Source: Microbacterium sp. cx-55 (lineage in GTDB: Bacteria > Actinomycetota > Actinomycetes > Actinomycetales > Microbacteriaceae). From it: DNA of 64,000 nt. The number at the start of each line of letters is the position of its first letter. The stretch's first letter is position 1. Where the stretch lies: the NCBI RefSeq assembly GCF_021117345.1, contig NZ_CP088261.1:3162001-3226000 (forward strand), given 5' to 3'. Shown here in pieces: positions 8,598 through 16,782 of the stretch. Below the pieces are notes generated by a model that worked only from the letters and a program-made list of their open reading frames with translations, was not told the origin of the DNA and ran no database searches. Position numbers and translations under genes: made by a program.

Positions 8598-9980
8598 GTG
8601 TCGTCTTTCCCCGTTCAGCCGCTCAGCCCGCTCGATGGCCGGTACCGCTCCGCGGTCTCCGCTCTCGGCGATTTTCTCTCGGAGGCGGGGCTCAACCGGG
8701 CACGCGTCGAGGTCGAAGTCGAGTGGCTCATCGCCCTCACCGACCGTGAACTGTTCGAAACGCAGCCGCTGACGCACGACGAGAAGCAGAACCTGCGTCA
8801 GCTCTACCGCGACTTCGGCCAGGACGAGATCGACTGGCTCGCCGAGCGCGAGGCCGTGACGCGTCACGACGTGAAGGCCGTGGAGTATCTCGTCCGCGAC
8901 CGGCTCGACGCCCTGGGCCTCACCCGCATCGCCGAGCTGACGCACTTCGCGTGCACGAGCGAAGACATCAACTCCACCGCGTACGCCCTGACGGTGCAGC
9001 GCGCGGTGACCCGGGTGTGGCTGCCGAAGCTGCAGGAGGTCACGGCGCGCCTCGACGGCGTCGCCCACGAGCTGAAGGATGCGGCGATGCTGGCCCGCAC
9101 GCACGGCCAGCCCGCGACCCCGACCACCATGGGCAAGGAGCTCGCCGTCTTCGTGTGGCGCCTGCAGCGCGTGCTCGCGCAGCTCGAGTCGTCGGAGTAT
9201 CTCGCGAAGTTCTCGGGGGCCACGGGCACCTGGTCGGCGCACCTGGCCGCGGAACCGGATGCGGACTGGGTCGAGATCTCGCGCACCTTCATCGAAGGAC
9301 TCGGCCTCGGTTTCAACGAGCTGACCACGCAGATCGAGTCGCACGACTGGCAGGTCGAGTTGTACGACCGCGCGCGGCACGCCGGCGGCATCCTGCACAA
9401 CCTCGCCACCGACATCTGGACGTACATCTCGCTCGGGTACTTCTCGCAGATCCCGGTCGCGGGGGCGACGGGGTCGTCGACGATGCCGCACAAGATCAAC
9501 CCCATCCGGTTCGAGAACGCCGAGGCGAACCTGGAGCTCGCGGGCGGCCTGTTCGCCACGCTCGGCTCGACGCTGGTCACCTCGCGGATGCAGCGGGACC
9601 TGACCGACTCGACGACGCAGCGCAACATCGGCGTCGCGTTCGGTCACTCGCTGCTCGCGCTCGACAACCTGCTGCGCGGCCTCGGCGAGATCTCGCTCGC
9701 TCGCGACGTGCTGCTGGCCGACCTCGACGTGAACTGGGAGGTGCTCGCCGAGGCCATCCAGACCGTCGTGCGCGCCGAGGTCGTCGCCGGTCGGTCGCAG
9801 ATCACCGATCCGTACGCGCTCCTCAAAGAGCTGACGCGCGGCCGACGGGTGGGCGCCGCGGAGCTCGCGGAGTTCGTTCGCGGCCTCGACATCGGCGACG
9901 CCGCGAAGGAGCGCCTGCTCGCCCTGACCCCCGCCACCTACGTCGGCCTCGCCGAGGCCCTGGTCACCCCCCGCGACTGA
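8598..9980 (+). CDS. purB: Adenylosuccinate lyase
   Basis: A 460-residue enzyme that splits SAICAR and adenylosuccinate, releasing fumarate, in purine synthesis. It starts PLSPLDGRYRS, as in PurB. It contains TSEDINSTAYAL and ARTHGQPATPTTMGKE, and the fumarase-superfamily signature GSSTMPHKIN near residues 292-300, whose Ser is the catalytic base. The start is the GTG at 8598, preceded by GGAG; upstream residues belong to another frame. It is a stand-alone copy of the long PurB type rather than part of a pur operon. Confidence 0.95.
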   Translation: MSSFPVQPLSPLDGRYRSAVSALGDFLSEAGLNRARVEVEVEWLIALTDRELFETQPLTHDEKQNLRQLYRDFGQDEIDWLAEREAVTRHDVKAVEYLVRDRLDALGLTRIAELTHFACTSEDINSTAYALTVQRAVTRVWLPKLQEVTARLDGVAHELKDAAMLARTHGQPATPTTMGKELAVFVWRLQRVLAQLESSEYLAKFSGATGTWSAHLAAEPDADWVEISRTFIEGLGLGFNELTTQIESHDWQVELYDRARHAGGILHNLATDIWTYISLGYFSQIPVAGATGSSTMPHKINPIRFENAEANLELAGGLFATLGSTLVTSRMQRDLTDSTTQRNIGVAFGHSLLALDNLLRGLGEISLARDVLLADLDVNWEVLAEAIQTVVRAEVVAGRSQITDPYALLKELTRGRRVGAAELAEFVRGLDIGDAAKERLLALTPATYVGLAEALVTPRD

Positions 9981-10021
9981 TCCCGCGCGCTCGCGGTGAG
10001 CCCCCCTCATCGGGGCGCTCT

Positions 10022-10098
10022 GACCGCGAGACTGCAGTGGCGCGGCGAGACGTCTGCGCAGAGCCGCTGTCTCGCCGCCCGACTGCAGTCTCGCGGGG
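10022..10098. repeat. Nested palindromic repeat, copy B
   Basis: The outer arms CCGCGAGACTGCAGT (10024-10038) and ACTGCAGTCTCGCGG (10082-10096) are perfect. The inner arms CGGCGAGAC and GTCTCGCCG (10043-10051, 10069-10077) are also perfect. Its architecture matches copies A and C but the internal sequence differs. It lies in the 154-base gap between convergent purB and the winged-helix gene, where it could also end transcription. Confidence 0.8.
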
Positions 10099-10134
10099 TT
10101 CGGGGGTGCCCGGTCGGGCGCGCGGGGGCGCCGG

Positions 10135-11220
10135 TCAGCGGGGGAAGCGCTCGGCGTGCGCGACGGCCTGGGCGAGGGCGGATGCGGGCGGATGCGGCGC
10201 CCCGGGGAACGGCGTCACCACGGCCTCACCGTCGATGAGCTTCCAGGAGCCGACCGCCCGACCCCGCAGCATGACCGTCGGCACAGCGATGCCGTTCGAT
10301 GACATCAGGAGCGAGGTGTGCGCCGCATCCGCCGACAGGCTGCGGTCACGGTAGCCGAGCAGCAGTTCGTCGAACGCCGGAAGAAGAAGCACGTCGGGCG
10401 GCTCCGGGAGCTCCGCATCGAGGGCGTGGGGCGCGACCCACCACGGCGCGCCGTCCACCTCCACGACCGCCGCACGACCGCACTCCGCGGCGCGAGCGAA
10501 GGCCCGGCGGGCGTCGCCGAGCGTGAGCTTCGTCCACCACGCGAGGTCGGCGGGCGTGGCCGGGCCGTGGCCTGCCAGGTACCGGGCGGCGAGCTCGATG
10601 AGCGCGTCGTCGCCCTCCAACTGCCGCGGGCGCGTGATCCACTCGTCGGCGAGAACCAGCGCCGCATCCCTCGCCCCGAGGGGCGGCCCGAACACGAGCG
10701 TGCCGGTTTGGCAGAGCCACCACACCGCGTGGTACGACCAGCCGGGCCGCATCTCGATGCCCTCCTCGACGAAGGCGGCGAACAGCTCGGCGCGGGGCAG
10801 CTGCGTGCCGCCCGACAGCCGCTCGATCGCGATCCGGCGCATCCGCTCGAGGATGTCGAGCGGAAAACCCAGCTGCTCGCGGCGCCGCGCCGCATCCGCG
10901 AGCAGCCGCGGCGTGAGCAGCTGCTGCATCCATCCGATGTCTTCGGCGGGCACCAGGTGCACGGTGGCGCGCATGGGCCACGAACGCACGACCTCACCTC
11001 GGCGCTGCGCCGCGCGAACGTCGGCGACGCTCGCCCCCGGCGCACGGACCCCGAGCGCCCACGACGCGGCGACCGGATCCTGGCCCTGCACCGCGAGCAT
11101 GTGCCGCGCCACCCCGGCGATGTCGGGTGGTGTTCCGGATGCCTCCGGAGCGGATGCGGCGAGCAACTGCGACGCCATCCGCATCCGCAGCAGGTCGTCC
11201 CGAGACGCCGGTGCGTTCAT
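10135..11220 (-). CDS. Winged-helix (HTH_42) DNA-binding protein, AlkZ-like
   Basis: A 361-residue protein of the winged-helix family that includes the AlkZ/YcaQ DNA glycosylases. Signature elements are AVQGQDPVAASWALG near residue 50 (a Q-x-Q pattern like the catalytic motif of AlkZ-type enzymes), VRSWPMRATVHLVPAEDI, and the C-terminal DELLLGYRDRS with VMLRGRAVGSWK. Members excise crosslinked or alkylated bases, but many paralogues are uncharacterised, so glycosylase activity is inferred. The ATG at 11220 has GGAGG at good spacing; the GTG two codons earlier abuts it. It lies between two palindromic repeats. Confidence 0.8.
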   Translation of the reverse strand: MNAPASRDDLLRMRMASQLLAASAPEASGTPPDIAGVARHMLAVQGQDPVAASWALGVRAPGASVADVRAAQRRGEVVRSWPMRATVHLVPAEDIGWMQQLLTPRLLADAARRREQLGFPLDILERMRRIAIERLSGGTQLPRAELFAAFVEEGIEMRPGWSYHAVWWLCQTGTLVFGPPLGARDAALVLADEWITRPRQLEGDDALIELAARYLAGHGPATPADLAWWTKLTLGDARRAFARAAECGRAAVVEVDGAPWWVAPHALDAELPEPPDVLLLPAFDELLLGYRDRSLSADAAHTSLLMSSNGIAVPTVMLRGRAVGSWKLIDGEAVVTPFPGAPHPPASALAQAVAHAERFPR

Positions 11221-11311
11221 CGTCACCCTCCGCTCGCTGCGCGCCGTCTCCCCGCGCGCCCCTCGATCCTCCCACCCCGCCCCGCCGGTTCCCCTCCCGC
11301 CCCCCTCCCGA

Positions 11312-11384
11312 CCGCGAGACGGGATCTTCGCGCCGAGACAGTGGGGTTACCCCTACGTCTCGGCGCCCAGATCCCGTCTCGCGG
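11312..11384. repeat. Nested palindromic repeat, copy C
   Basis: The outer arms are 16-bp perfect (11312-11327 and 11369-11384). The inner arms GCGCCGAGAC and GTCTCGGCGC (11330-11339, 11357-11366) are perfect around a GGGGTTACCCC core. It is 92% identical to copy A and lies in the 253-base divergent gap between the winged-helix and SDR genes. Confidence 0.85.
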
Positions 11385-11473
11385 AAACGCGGCGCCGGGC
11401 GCCCGCGGTAGGTCAATCCGGAGGAAGGGTCAAGAGGGGCCCCGGGAAGAGACCGCTGGGTAGCGTGCGACGC

Positions 11474-12367
11474 ATGGCTGACAACATGTACACCGCACAG
11501 GACCCCACCACCCAGTACCCGCGTCCGCCGTTCCCGCCGCAGCAGCAGGACGGACCCGGCGACATCCACAAGATGGACCCCGCCCCCGACCACGGCGAGC
11601 AGAGCTACGTCGGCAACAACCGTCTGCCGGGACGGAAGGCCCTCATCACCGGCGCCGACTCCGGCATCGGTCGCGCCGTCGCGATCGCCTATGCGCGCGA
11701 GGGCGCCGACGTCGCACTCAGCTACCTTCCGGAGGAGCAGGCGCAGGCCGAGGAGGTCGCCGAGCTCGTGCGCGCGGCCGGCCGTACCGCGGTGCTGCTG
11801 CCCGGCGACATCCAGAACGAGGCGATGAACCAGGAGCTCGTGGAGAAGACGGTCGCCGAGCTCGGCGGCCTCGACATCCTGGTGATCAACGCGGGCACGA
11901 TGCCGACCGTCGACAGCATCGACGACTTCCGGACCGAGACGCTCGACCATGTACTCAAGGCCAACATCTACCCGCTCTTCTGGTTGACCAAGGCAGCCTC
12001 GCCGCACCTGAAGCCCGGCGCGTCGATCATCACGACCTCGAGCGTGCAGGGATTCCAGCCCTCGCCGTCGCTCGCCGAGTACGCCGTCTCGAAGGCCGGT
12101 ATCGCCAACTGGACGCGCGCGATGTCGCAGCAGCTCATCGAGCGCGGCATCCGCGTGAACGGCGTCGCGCCCGGACCCATCTGGACCCCGCTGCAGCCGG
12201 CGTTCGTGCCGAACGAGAAGATCGAGGAGTTCGGTTCGCAGACGCCGATCGGCCGCGCCGGTCAGCCCGCCGAACTCGCCCCACCGTTCGTCTTCCTCGC
12301 CTCGCAGGAGTCGAGCTACGTCGTGGGCGAGACCATCGCCGTGACCGGCGGGATGCCGGTGCACTGA
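11474..12367 (+). CDS. SDR oxidoreductase, general-stress-protein-39 type
   Basis: A 297-residue classical short-chain dehydrogenase with the long hydrophilic N-terminus (DIHKMDPAPDHGEQSYVG) typical of YdaD/GSP39-like stress dehydrogenases. The Rossmann motif is TGADSGIGR, followed by NAG at the fourth strand and a catalytic Tyr/Lys in YAVSK with a preceding Ser (TTSSVQG). NADP(H) is likely; the substrate is unknown. The ATG at 11474 is the first Met after the palindrome-containing intergenic region, and no clear Shine-Dalgarno precedes it. A hairpin terminator follows. Confidence 0.88.
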   Translation: MADNMYTAQDPTTQYPRPPFPPQQQDGPGDIHKMDPAPDHGEQSYVGNNRLPGRKALITGADSGIGRAVAIAYAREGADVALSYLPEEQAQAEEVAELVRAAGRTAVLLPGDIQNEAMNQELVEKTVAELGGLDILVINAGTMPTVDSIDDFRTETLDHVLKANIYPLFWLTKAASPHLKPGASIITTSSVQGFQPSPSLAEYAVSKAGIANWTRAMSQQLIERGIRVNGVAPGPIWTPLQPAFVPNEKIEEFGSQTPIGRAGQPAELAPPFVFLASQESSYVVGETIAVTGGMPVH

Positions 12368-12385
12368 GCACCCTTCTCATCACGG

Positions 12386-12411
12386 AGTGCCCCGGTCTCG
12401 GCCGGGGCACT
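12386..12411 (+). terminator. Rho-independent-like hairpin after the SDR gene
   Basis: AGTGCCCCGG (12386-12395) and CCGGGGCACT (12402-12411) form a 10-bp perfect stem with a 6-base loop, 19 bases after the SDR stop and before the next plus-strand gene. Confidence 0.75.
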
Positions 12412-12500
12412 TCGCCTGTCCGGCAGCTGCCGGAGCGCAAGAGGCCGCATCCGGATGCCGACCGGCCGCCGTCTAGGGTGGTGACGCAGAGGAGACCAAT

Positions 12501-12977
12501 ATGACAGGACAGAACCCGTACCCCGTGGCGCGCCGCCAGTCCGGCGACGCCTTCCCCGGCTGGACGTGGGGACTGCTCCTCGTGCCCGCCGCGATCGGGC
12601 TCACGGCTCTTGGCGTGTTCTTCCTCACATCGCTCGGCACCGGGATGGGCATCCTGATCGGCGTGGCGTTGATCGGATGGGCGGCATCGCTGGCAATGCC
12701 GTTCTTCGTCATCGCTTGGTATGCCGCGCAGGCCGCCTGGAAAGTTCCGCGTGAACGGCAGGGACGCACCTTTACGGCGCCCTCGGACAACCTGCGCCGT
12801 ATCGCGTTCCAGATGCGTTGGAGCATCGGCGCCCGCGGATTCATGTTCTCCCCCGCCGGCTACGGCGGCCCCGACCTGCCGATGCTCGTCGCGGGATACG
12901 TCGTGCACTTCATCGGGATCGGGGTCCTCATCCTCGCGGGCGTCATCGCCGCGCTCGTCGGACTCGCGTCACGCTGA
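12501..12977 (+). CDS. Hypothetical membrane protein
   Basis: A 158-residue protein with hydrophobic segments near residues 22-44, 48-72 and 130-154, and a charged central stretch (WKVPRERQGRTF). No recognised family. GGAG lies at good spacing before the ATG. The hairpin upstream suggests its own promoter between 12412 and 12500. Function unknown. Confidence 0.75.
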   Translation: MTGQNPYPVARRQSGDAFPGWTWGLLLVPAAIGLTALGVFFLTSLGTGMGILIGVALIGWAASLAMPFFVIAWYAAQAAWKVPRERQGRTFTAPSDNLRRIAFQMRWSIGARGFMFSPAGYGGPDLPMLVAGYVVHFIGIGVLILAGVIAALVGLASR

Positions 12978-13049
12978 GAGCGGAGCCCGCCCCGCCATCG
13001 GGGAGCACGCGATTCCGGATGCCGATACATCGGCGACCCGCAGATTGCG

Positions 13050-13391
13050 TCAGGCGGTCGGCGGAGACTCGGAGTCGGATGCGTCGGGCTCGCCCGAGGC
13101 GGCAGCATCCGGCTTCTTCGGCAACAGCACGGGGCCATCGATGCCCTTGGTCATCTGCACGGGGTCGACCGCGAGCACCAGCAGGGCGATGACGACGAGC
13201 GTCACGATGAAGGTGATGCCGGCGACGATGCCGCCGACGACCAGCGCGTGCCCGGACTGACCCGGAGCGCGGTTCTGGAAGAAGCCCATCGAGATGAGGG
13301 TCACGATGCCGGCGAAAGCGGCGGCGACGAACGCCAGGCCGAGCAGCTGCACCGGCTTCATCAGGTCACGTCGGGTCGGCTTGTCGGTCAT
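13050..13391 (-). CDS. Small hypothetical membrane protein
   Basis: A 113-residue protein with two hydrophobic segments (about residues 14-37 and 46-74) and an acidic, Ala/Ser-rich C-terminal tail (KKPDAAASGEPDASDSE). No recognised family, though amino-acid ABC permease-like small proteins look similar. Its ATG overlaps the stop of the upstream DUF308-like gene (ATGA), so the two are translated together. Confidence 0.75.
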   Translation of the reverse strand: MTDKPTRRDLMKPVQLLGLAFVAAAFAGIVTLISMGFFQNRAPGQSGHALVVGGIVAGITFIVTLVVIALLVLAVDPVQMTKGIDGPVLLPKKPDAAASGEPDASDSESPPTA

Positions 13392-14023
13392 GAGGCAACC
13401 TCCGTTACCGATGTCTCACGGCGGGGCGAGAACGCCGCGATCGCGAGGTAGACGCCGACGATAGCGGCGTAGGCGCCGAACAGACCGACGCCGATCGTGA
13501 TGCCGGTCAGCGTGAACGACTGCGCGGCCTCATCGATGTAGTAGTCCAGCGCATACTGCGTCGGCACGAGGAGGAGCCCGAGACCGAGGAGCACGCCCAC
13601 GACACCGACCGTCAGCTCGTCATTCGCCTGCGAGCGCAGCGCTGACCCGCGGGCCGAGCCGCGCCGGGCGCGGAAGCCGGCGATCCCCTCGACGAGTCCG
13701 GTGAGGAGCGCCCACGAGACGACCACTCCGAAGAACACCTCGGTGGTGCGGAACGCGGGGATCCCCGACGCCATCCCGGCGAGCGCCGTCAGCACGCCGA
13801 GCGTGAGCACCAGCGCACGCTGCCCCGCGGGAAAGACGAGCCACGCCGAGATCAGCAGCACGAGCGCGGTCGCGATCGCGAATCCGCTGAACACCGACAG
13901 ACCGACGGATGCGGAATGGTCGGGCGAGAACGTGATCATCACGGCCGCGACCACCGCGAAGAGCGCGCGCGCCAGTTGCACGTGGCGCGGCTGGAATGCG
14001 CGCTCTGGGGTGCGGTCGGGCAT
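13388..14023 (-). CDS. Membrane protein, HdeD/DUF308-like
   Basis: A 211-residue integral membrane protein with six predicted helices in three pairs. An inter-pair loop reads ARRGSARGSALRSQ. The repeated short-helix layout and segments such as LTALAGMASGIPAF resemble HdeD/DUF308 proteins. Function unknown. It is coupled to the next gene by a four-base overlap. The ATG at 14023 has no strong Shine-Dalgarno. Confidence 0.75.
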   Translation of the reverse strand: MPDRTPERAFQPRHVQLARALFAVVAAVMITFSPDHSASVGLSVFSGFAIATALVLLISAWLVFPAGQRALVLTLGVLTALAGMASGIPAFRTTEVFFGVVVSWALLTGLVEGIAGFRARRGSARGSALRSQANDELTVGVVGVLLGLGLLLVPTQYALDYYIDEAAQSFTLTGITIGVGLFGAYAAIVGVYLAIAAFSPRRETSVTEVAS

Positions 14024-14208
14024 GGCGGAACTCGTCGGGGTCTGCGAAACGGGAGGGAAGATGGCTCCAGTCTAAGTCGTGCAACCTCCGCCGATGCCGG
14101 ACGCGACCTCAGGCCCGGTCGTGGAAGATGCGCACGATCCACCAGCTCCGGAGCGACGACGGGTCGGCGACGCCGTCGCCCGCATCCGACGCTCAGTAGG
14201 CTGACACC

Positions 14209-14856
14209 GTGACCGAGCCCGCCATCCGACAGCGCGACGCGGAACGCACCCGCGCAGAGCTGCTCGACGTCGCGACCCGCACCTTCGCCGAGTCGGGCTT
14301 CTCCGGCACCCGGGTCGACGAGATCGCCGCCCGGACGCGAACGACGAAGCGGATGATCTACTACTACTTCGGGGGCAAAGAGGGGCTGTATCTCGCCGTC
14401 CTGGAGCGGGCCTACCGCGGCATTCGCGAGGCCGAGCAGTCGCTGCACGTCGGCGACCTGCCGCCGATCGAAGCCCTCCGCCGGATCGCTGAACTCACGT
14501 ACGACCACCATCTCGCGCACACCGACTTCATCCGGCTCGTGTCGATCGAGAACATCCACCGCGGCGACTTCATCCACAAACTCGAGTCGCTGCGCACCCT
14601 CAACGCACCCGCGCTCGGTGTGCTCGATGTGGCGCTCACCCGGGGTCGCGAAGACGGCGTCTTCCGAGACGACGTGGACGCGCTCGACGTGCACCTGGTG
14701 ATCAGCTCGTACTGCTTCTTCCAGGTCGCCAACCAGTACACCTTCGGGTACCTGTTCGACCGCGACCTGCTCGACCCGTCGCGCCGCGACCACCTGCGCG
14801 CCATGATCGGCGACGTCGTCGTGGCGTGGATGACGTCGGAATCGGTGCGCCCGTGA
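14209..14856 (+). CDS. TetR/AcrR family transcriptional regulator
   Basis: A 215-residue regulator. The N-terminal helix-turn-helix is complete (TFAESGFSGTRVDEIAARTRTTKRMIYYYFGGKEGLY). The C-terminal domain (IEALRRIAELTYDHHLAHTD, LVSIENIHRGDF) matches the RutR/TetR_C-type ligand domain. It starts with GTG, and its stop overlaps the GTG of the NUDIX gene (GTGA), so the two form one unit. Its ligand and targets are unknown. Confidence 0.88.
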   Translation: MTEPAIRQRDAERTRAELLDVATRTFAESGFSGTRVDEIAARTRTTKRMIYYYFGGKEGLYLAVLERAYRGIREAEQSLHVGDLPPIEALRRIAELTYDHHLAHTDFIRLVSIENIHRGDFIHKLESLRTLNAPALGVLDVALTRGREDGVFRDDVDALDVHLVISSYCFFQVANQYTFGYLFDRDLLDPSRRDHLRAMIGDVVVAWMTSESVRP

Positions 14857-15293
14857 GCGTCGACGCGAACGTGCCCGCGGAGCGCCGCATCCGCGTTTCC
14901 GCCGCCGTCATCACCGACGACAGCGGCCGTCTTCTGCTGGTGCGCAAGCGCGGCACCACAGCGTTCATGCAGCCGGGTGGCAAGCCCGACCCGGGCGAGA
15001 CCGCGGCGCAGACCCTCGTCCGCGAACTCGACGAGGAGATCGGCATCCGTCCGCCCGCGTCGGCGATCACCTCGCTCGGCACGTTCACGGCGCCCGCAGC
15101 GAACGAACCCGGGCACCTCGTCGTCGCGGACGTCTTCCGGGTCGAGATCGGCGCCGCGGTTCCGGTGATCGCGGCCGAGATCGCCGAGTCGCGCTGGGTC
15201 ACACGGGCGGATGCCGACGAGATCGAGATCGCCCCGCTCGCCCTCGCCTACTTCCTTCCCGAGGTCACCACGCGCCCGGCTGGTAGTCCTTGA
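14853..15293 (+). CDS. NUDIX hydrolase
   Basis: A 146-residue protein with a full Nudix box beginning GKPDPGETAAQTLVRELDEE (GX5EX7REUXEEXGU pattern, about residues 47-69), which binds the metal that hydrolyses a nucleoside-diphosphate-linked compound. The MutT-like N-terminus is RIRVSAAVITDDSGRLLLVRK. The substrate is not predictable. The start GTG overlaps the TetR stop. Its 3' end overlaps the convergent SDR gene by 29 bases. Confidence 0.88.
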   Translation: MSVDANVPAERRIRVSAAVITDDSGRLLLVRKRGTTAFMQPGGKPDPGETAAQTLVRELDEEIGIRPPASAITSLGTFTAPAANEPGHLVVADVFRVEIGAAVPVIAAEIAESRWVTRADADEIEIAPLALAYFLPEVTTRPAGSP

Positions 15294-16740
15294 GGAAGAC
15301 CCCGAAGAGGTCTTCGCCGGCCTCGCCGCGCACGATCGGGTCGTAGACACGGGCCGCGCCGTCGACGAGATCGAGCGGAGCGTGGAAGCCCTCTTCGGCG
15401 AGACGCACCTTCGTGAAGTGCGGGCGTTCGTCGGTGATCCACCCCGTGTCGACGGCGGTCATCAGGATGCCGTCGGACTCGAACATCTCGCGAGCGCTCG
15501 TGCGGGTGAGCATGTTGAGCGCCGCTTTGGCCATGTTCGTGTGCGGGTGGCCGGGGCCCTTGTAGCCGCGCCCGAACACGCCTTCCATCGCCGACACGTT
15601 CACGACGTACGTGCGGCGTGCCGGCGAGGCGGCCATCGAGGCACGGAGTCCGCGGATGAGGAGGAACGGGGCCGTCGTGTTCGCCAGCTGCACCTCCAGC
15701 ATCTCCAGCGGGTCGACCTGGTCGACATGCTGGGTCCAGCTGTTGATGTGGTCCTCGTCGGGCACGAGCCCACCCGCGTCGATCGCGGTTCCCGCGGCGA
15801 GTCGCTCGAGGGATGACGAACCGGCCGTCATCGCTTCAGCGGTGAGTTCGTCGGCCGTCCGCGCGGCGGAGGCGAGAATCGGGTGGGCGGAGACGGACTG
15901 CGCGAGCGCCAGCGGGTGCGCGTCGTTCGTGTGCCCGAAGGTGAGCAGCTCCGGCAGCGGTCCGTCCGGAAGCGGCGCGAGCTCCGCGTCGACGAGCGGC
16001 TTGTACGCCCCCTGGGATCGACGGACGGTCTGCGCCGCGTTGTTGATCAGGATGTCGAGGGGCCCGGCGGCGGCGACCGACTCGGCGAGCGCGATGACCT
16101 GGGCCGGGTCGCGCAGGTCGATGCCGACGACCTTCAGCCGGTGCAGCCAGTCCGCCGAGTCTGGGAGCGCGGCGAACCGACGGACCGCGTCACGGGGGAA
16201 GCGCGTCGTGATGGTCGTGTGGGCCCCGTCGCGCAGCAGCCGCAGCGCGATGTACATGCCGATCTTCGCGCGGCCACCGGTGAGAAGTGCGCGGCGTCCG
16301 GTGAGGTCGGTGCGTGCATCGCGCTTCTCGTGACTCATCGCGGCGCAGTCCGGGCAGAGCTGGTGATAGAACGCATCCACCGTCGTGTACGGCTTCTTGC
16401 AGATGTAACAGGCCCGCGGCTTGAGCAGCTCGCCGGCGGTCGGCGCGGCGATCCGCACCGCGAGCGGGATGCCGCGCGTCTCATCGTCGATGCGGTCGGA
16501 GGCCCCGGTGGCGGTCGCGGCGACGACGGCCCGATCCGCCTCGGCGATACGATCGCGCTTGTCGCGGCGGCCCTGCAGCTTGACCGCTTTGTACAGCTTG
16601 CCGGTCGCGTGCCGCAGCGTCACGTAGTCGGGGTCGTCCTTCTCGAGCGCCTCGGCGGCGGCCAGCACGCGAAGGGCGGTGGCGAGGTCGTCGGGGTCGA
16701 TCGACGGCCCGTCGGTGGCAGCGGGATCGGAGGAGGGCAC
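15265..16740 (-). CDS. SDR oxidoreductase with N-terminal zinc-ribbon-like region
   Basis: A 491-residue protein, about twice the size of a classical SDR. Residues 1-95 are helical. A four-Cys region (CYICKKPY, then CPDC after 15 residues) follows near residues 107-130. The SDR domain begins at RRALLTGGRAKIGMYIALRLL. NNAAQTVRR marks the fourth strand. The catalytic Tyr/Lys positions are replaced by a GYKGPGHPHTNMAK-like region, and the protein ends in FLKDYQPGAW. I recall this architecture from bacteria and some eukaryotes, with no firm function. It starts divergently from the LuxR-type gene. Confidence 0.8.
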   Translation of the reverse strand: MPSSDPAATDGPSIDPDDLATALRVLAAAEALEKDDPDYVTLRHATGKLYKAVKLQGRRDKRDRIAEADRAVVAATATGASDRIDDETRGIPLAVRIAAPTAGELLKPRACYICKKPYTTVDAFYHQLCPDCAAMSHEKRDARTDLTGRRALLTGGRAKIGMYIALRLLRDGAHTTITTRFPRDAVRRFAALPDSADWLHRLKVVGIDLRDPAQVIALAESVAAAGPLDILINNAAQTVRRSQGAYKPLVDAELAPLPDGPLPELLTFGHTNDAHPLALAQSVSAHPILASAARTADELTAEAMTAGSSSLERLAAGTAIDAGGLVPDEDHINSWTQHVDQVDPLEMLEVQLANTTAPFLLIRGLRASMAASPARRTYVVNVSAMEGVFGRGYKGPGHPHTNMAKAALNMLTRTSAREMFESDGILMTAVDTGWITDERPHFTKVRLAEEGFHAPLDLVDGAARVYDPIVRGEAGEDLFGVFLKDYQPGAW

Positions 16741-16782
16741 ACGAGAGTTTATCCGCGCATCGCGGGATCATCCTCCGGGCGG

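Noticed and set aside
15883..16782. N-terminal extension of the LuxR/LAL frame
   Set aside because: It lies antisense within the conserved SDR gene and has no domain; the ATPase motifs start just after 16783.
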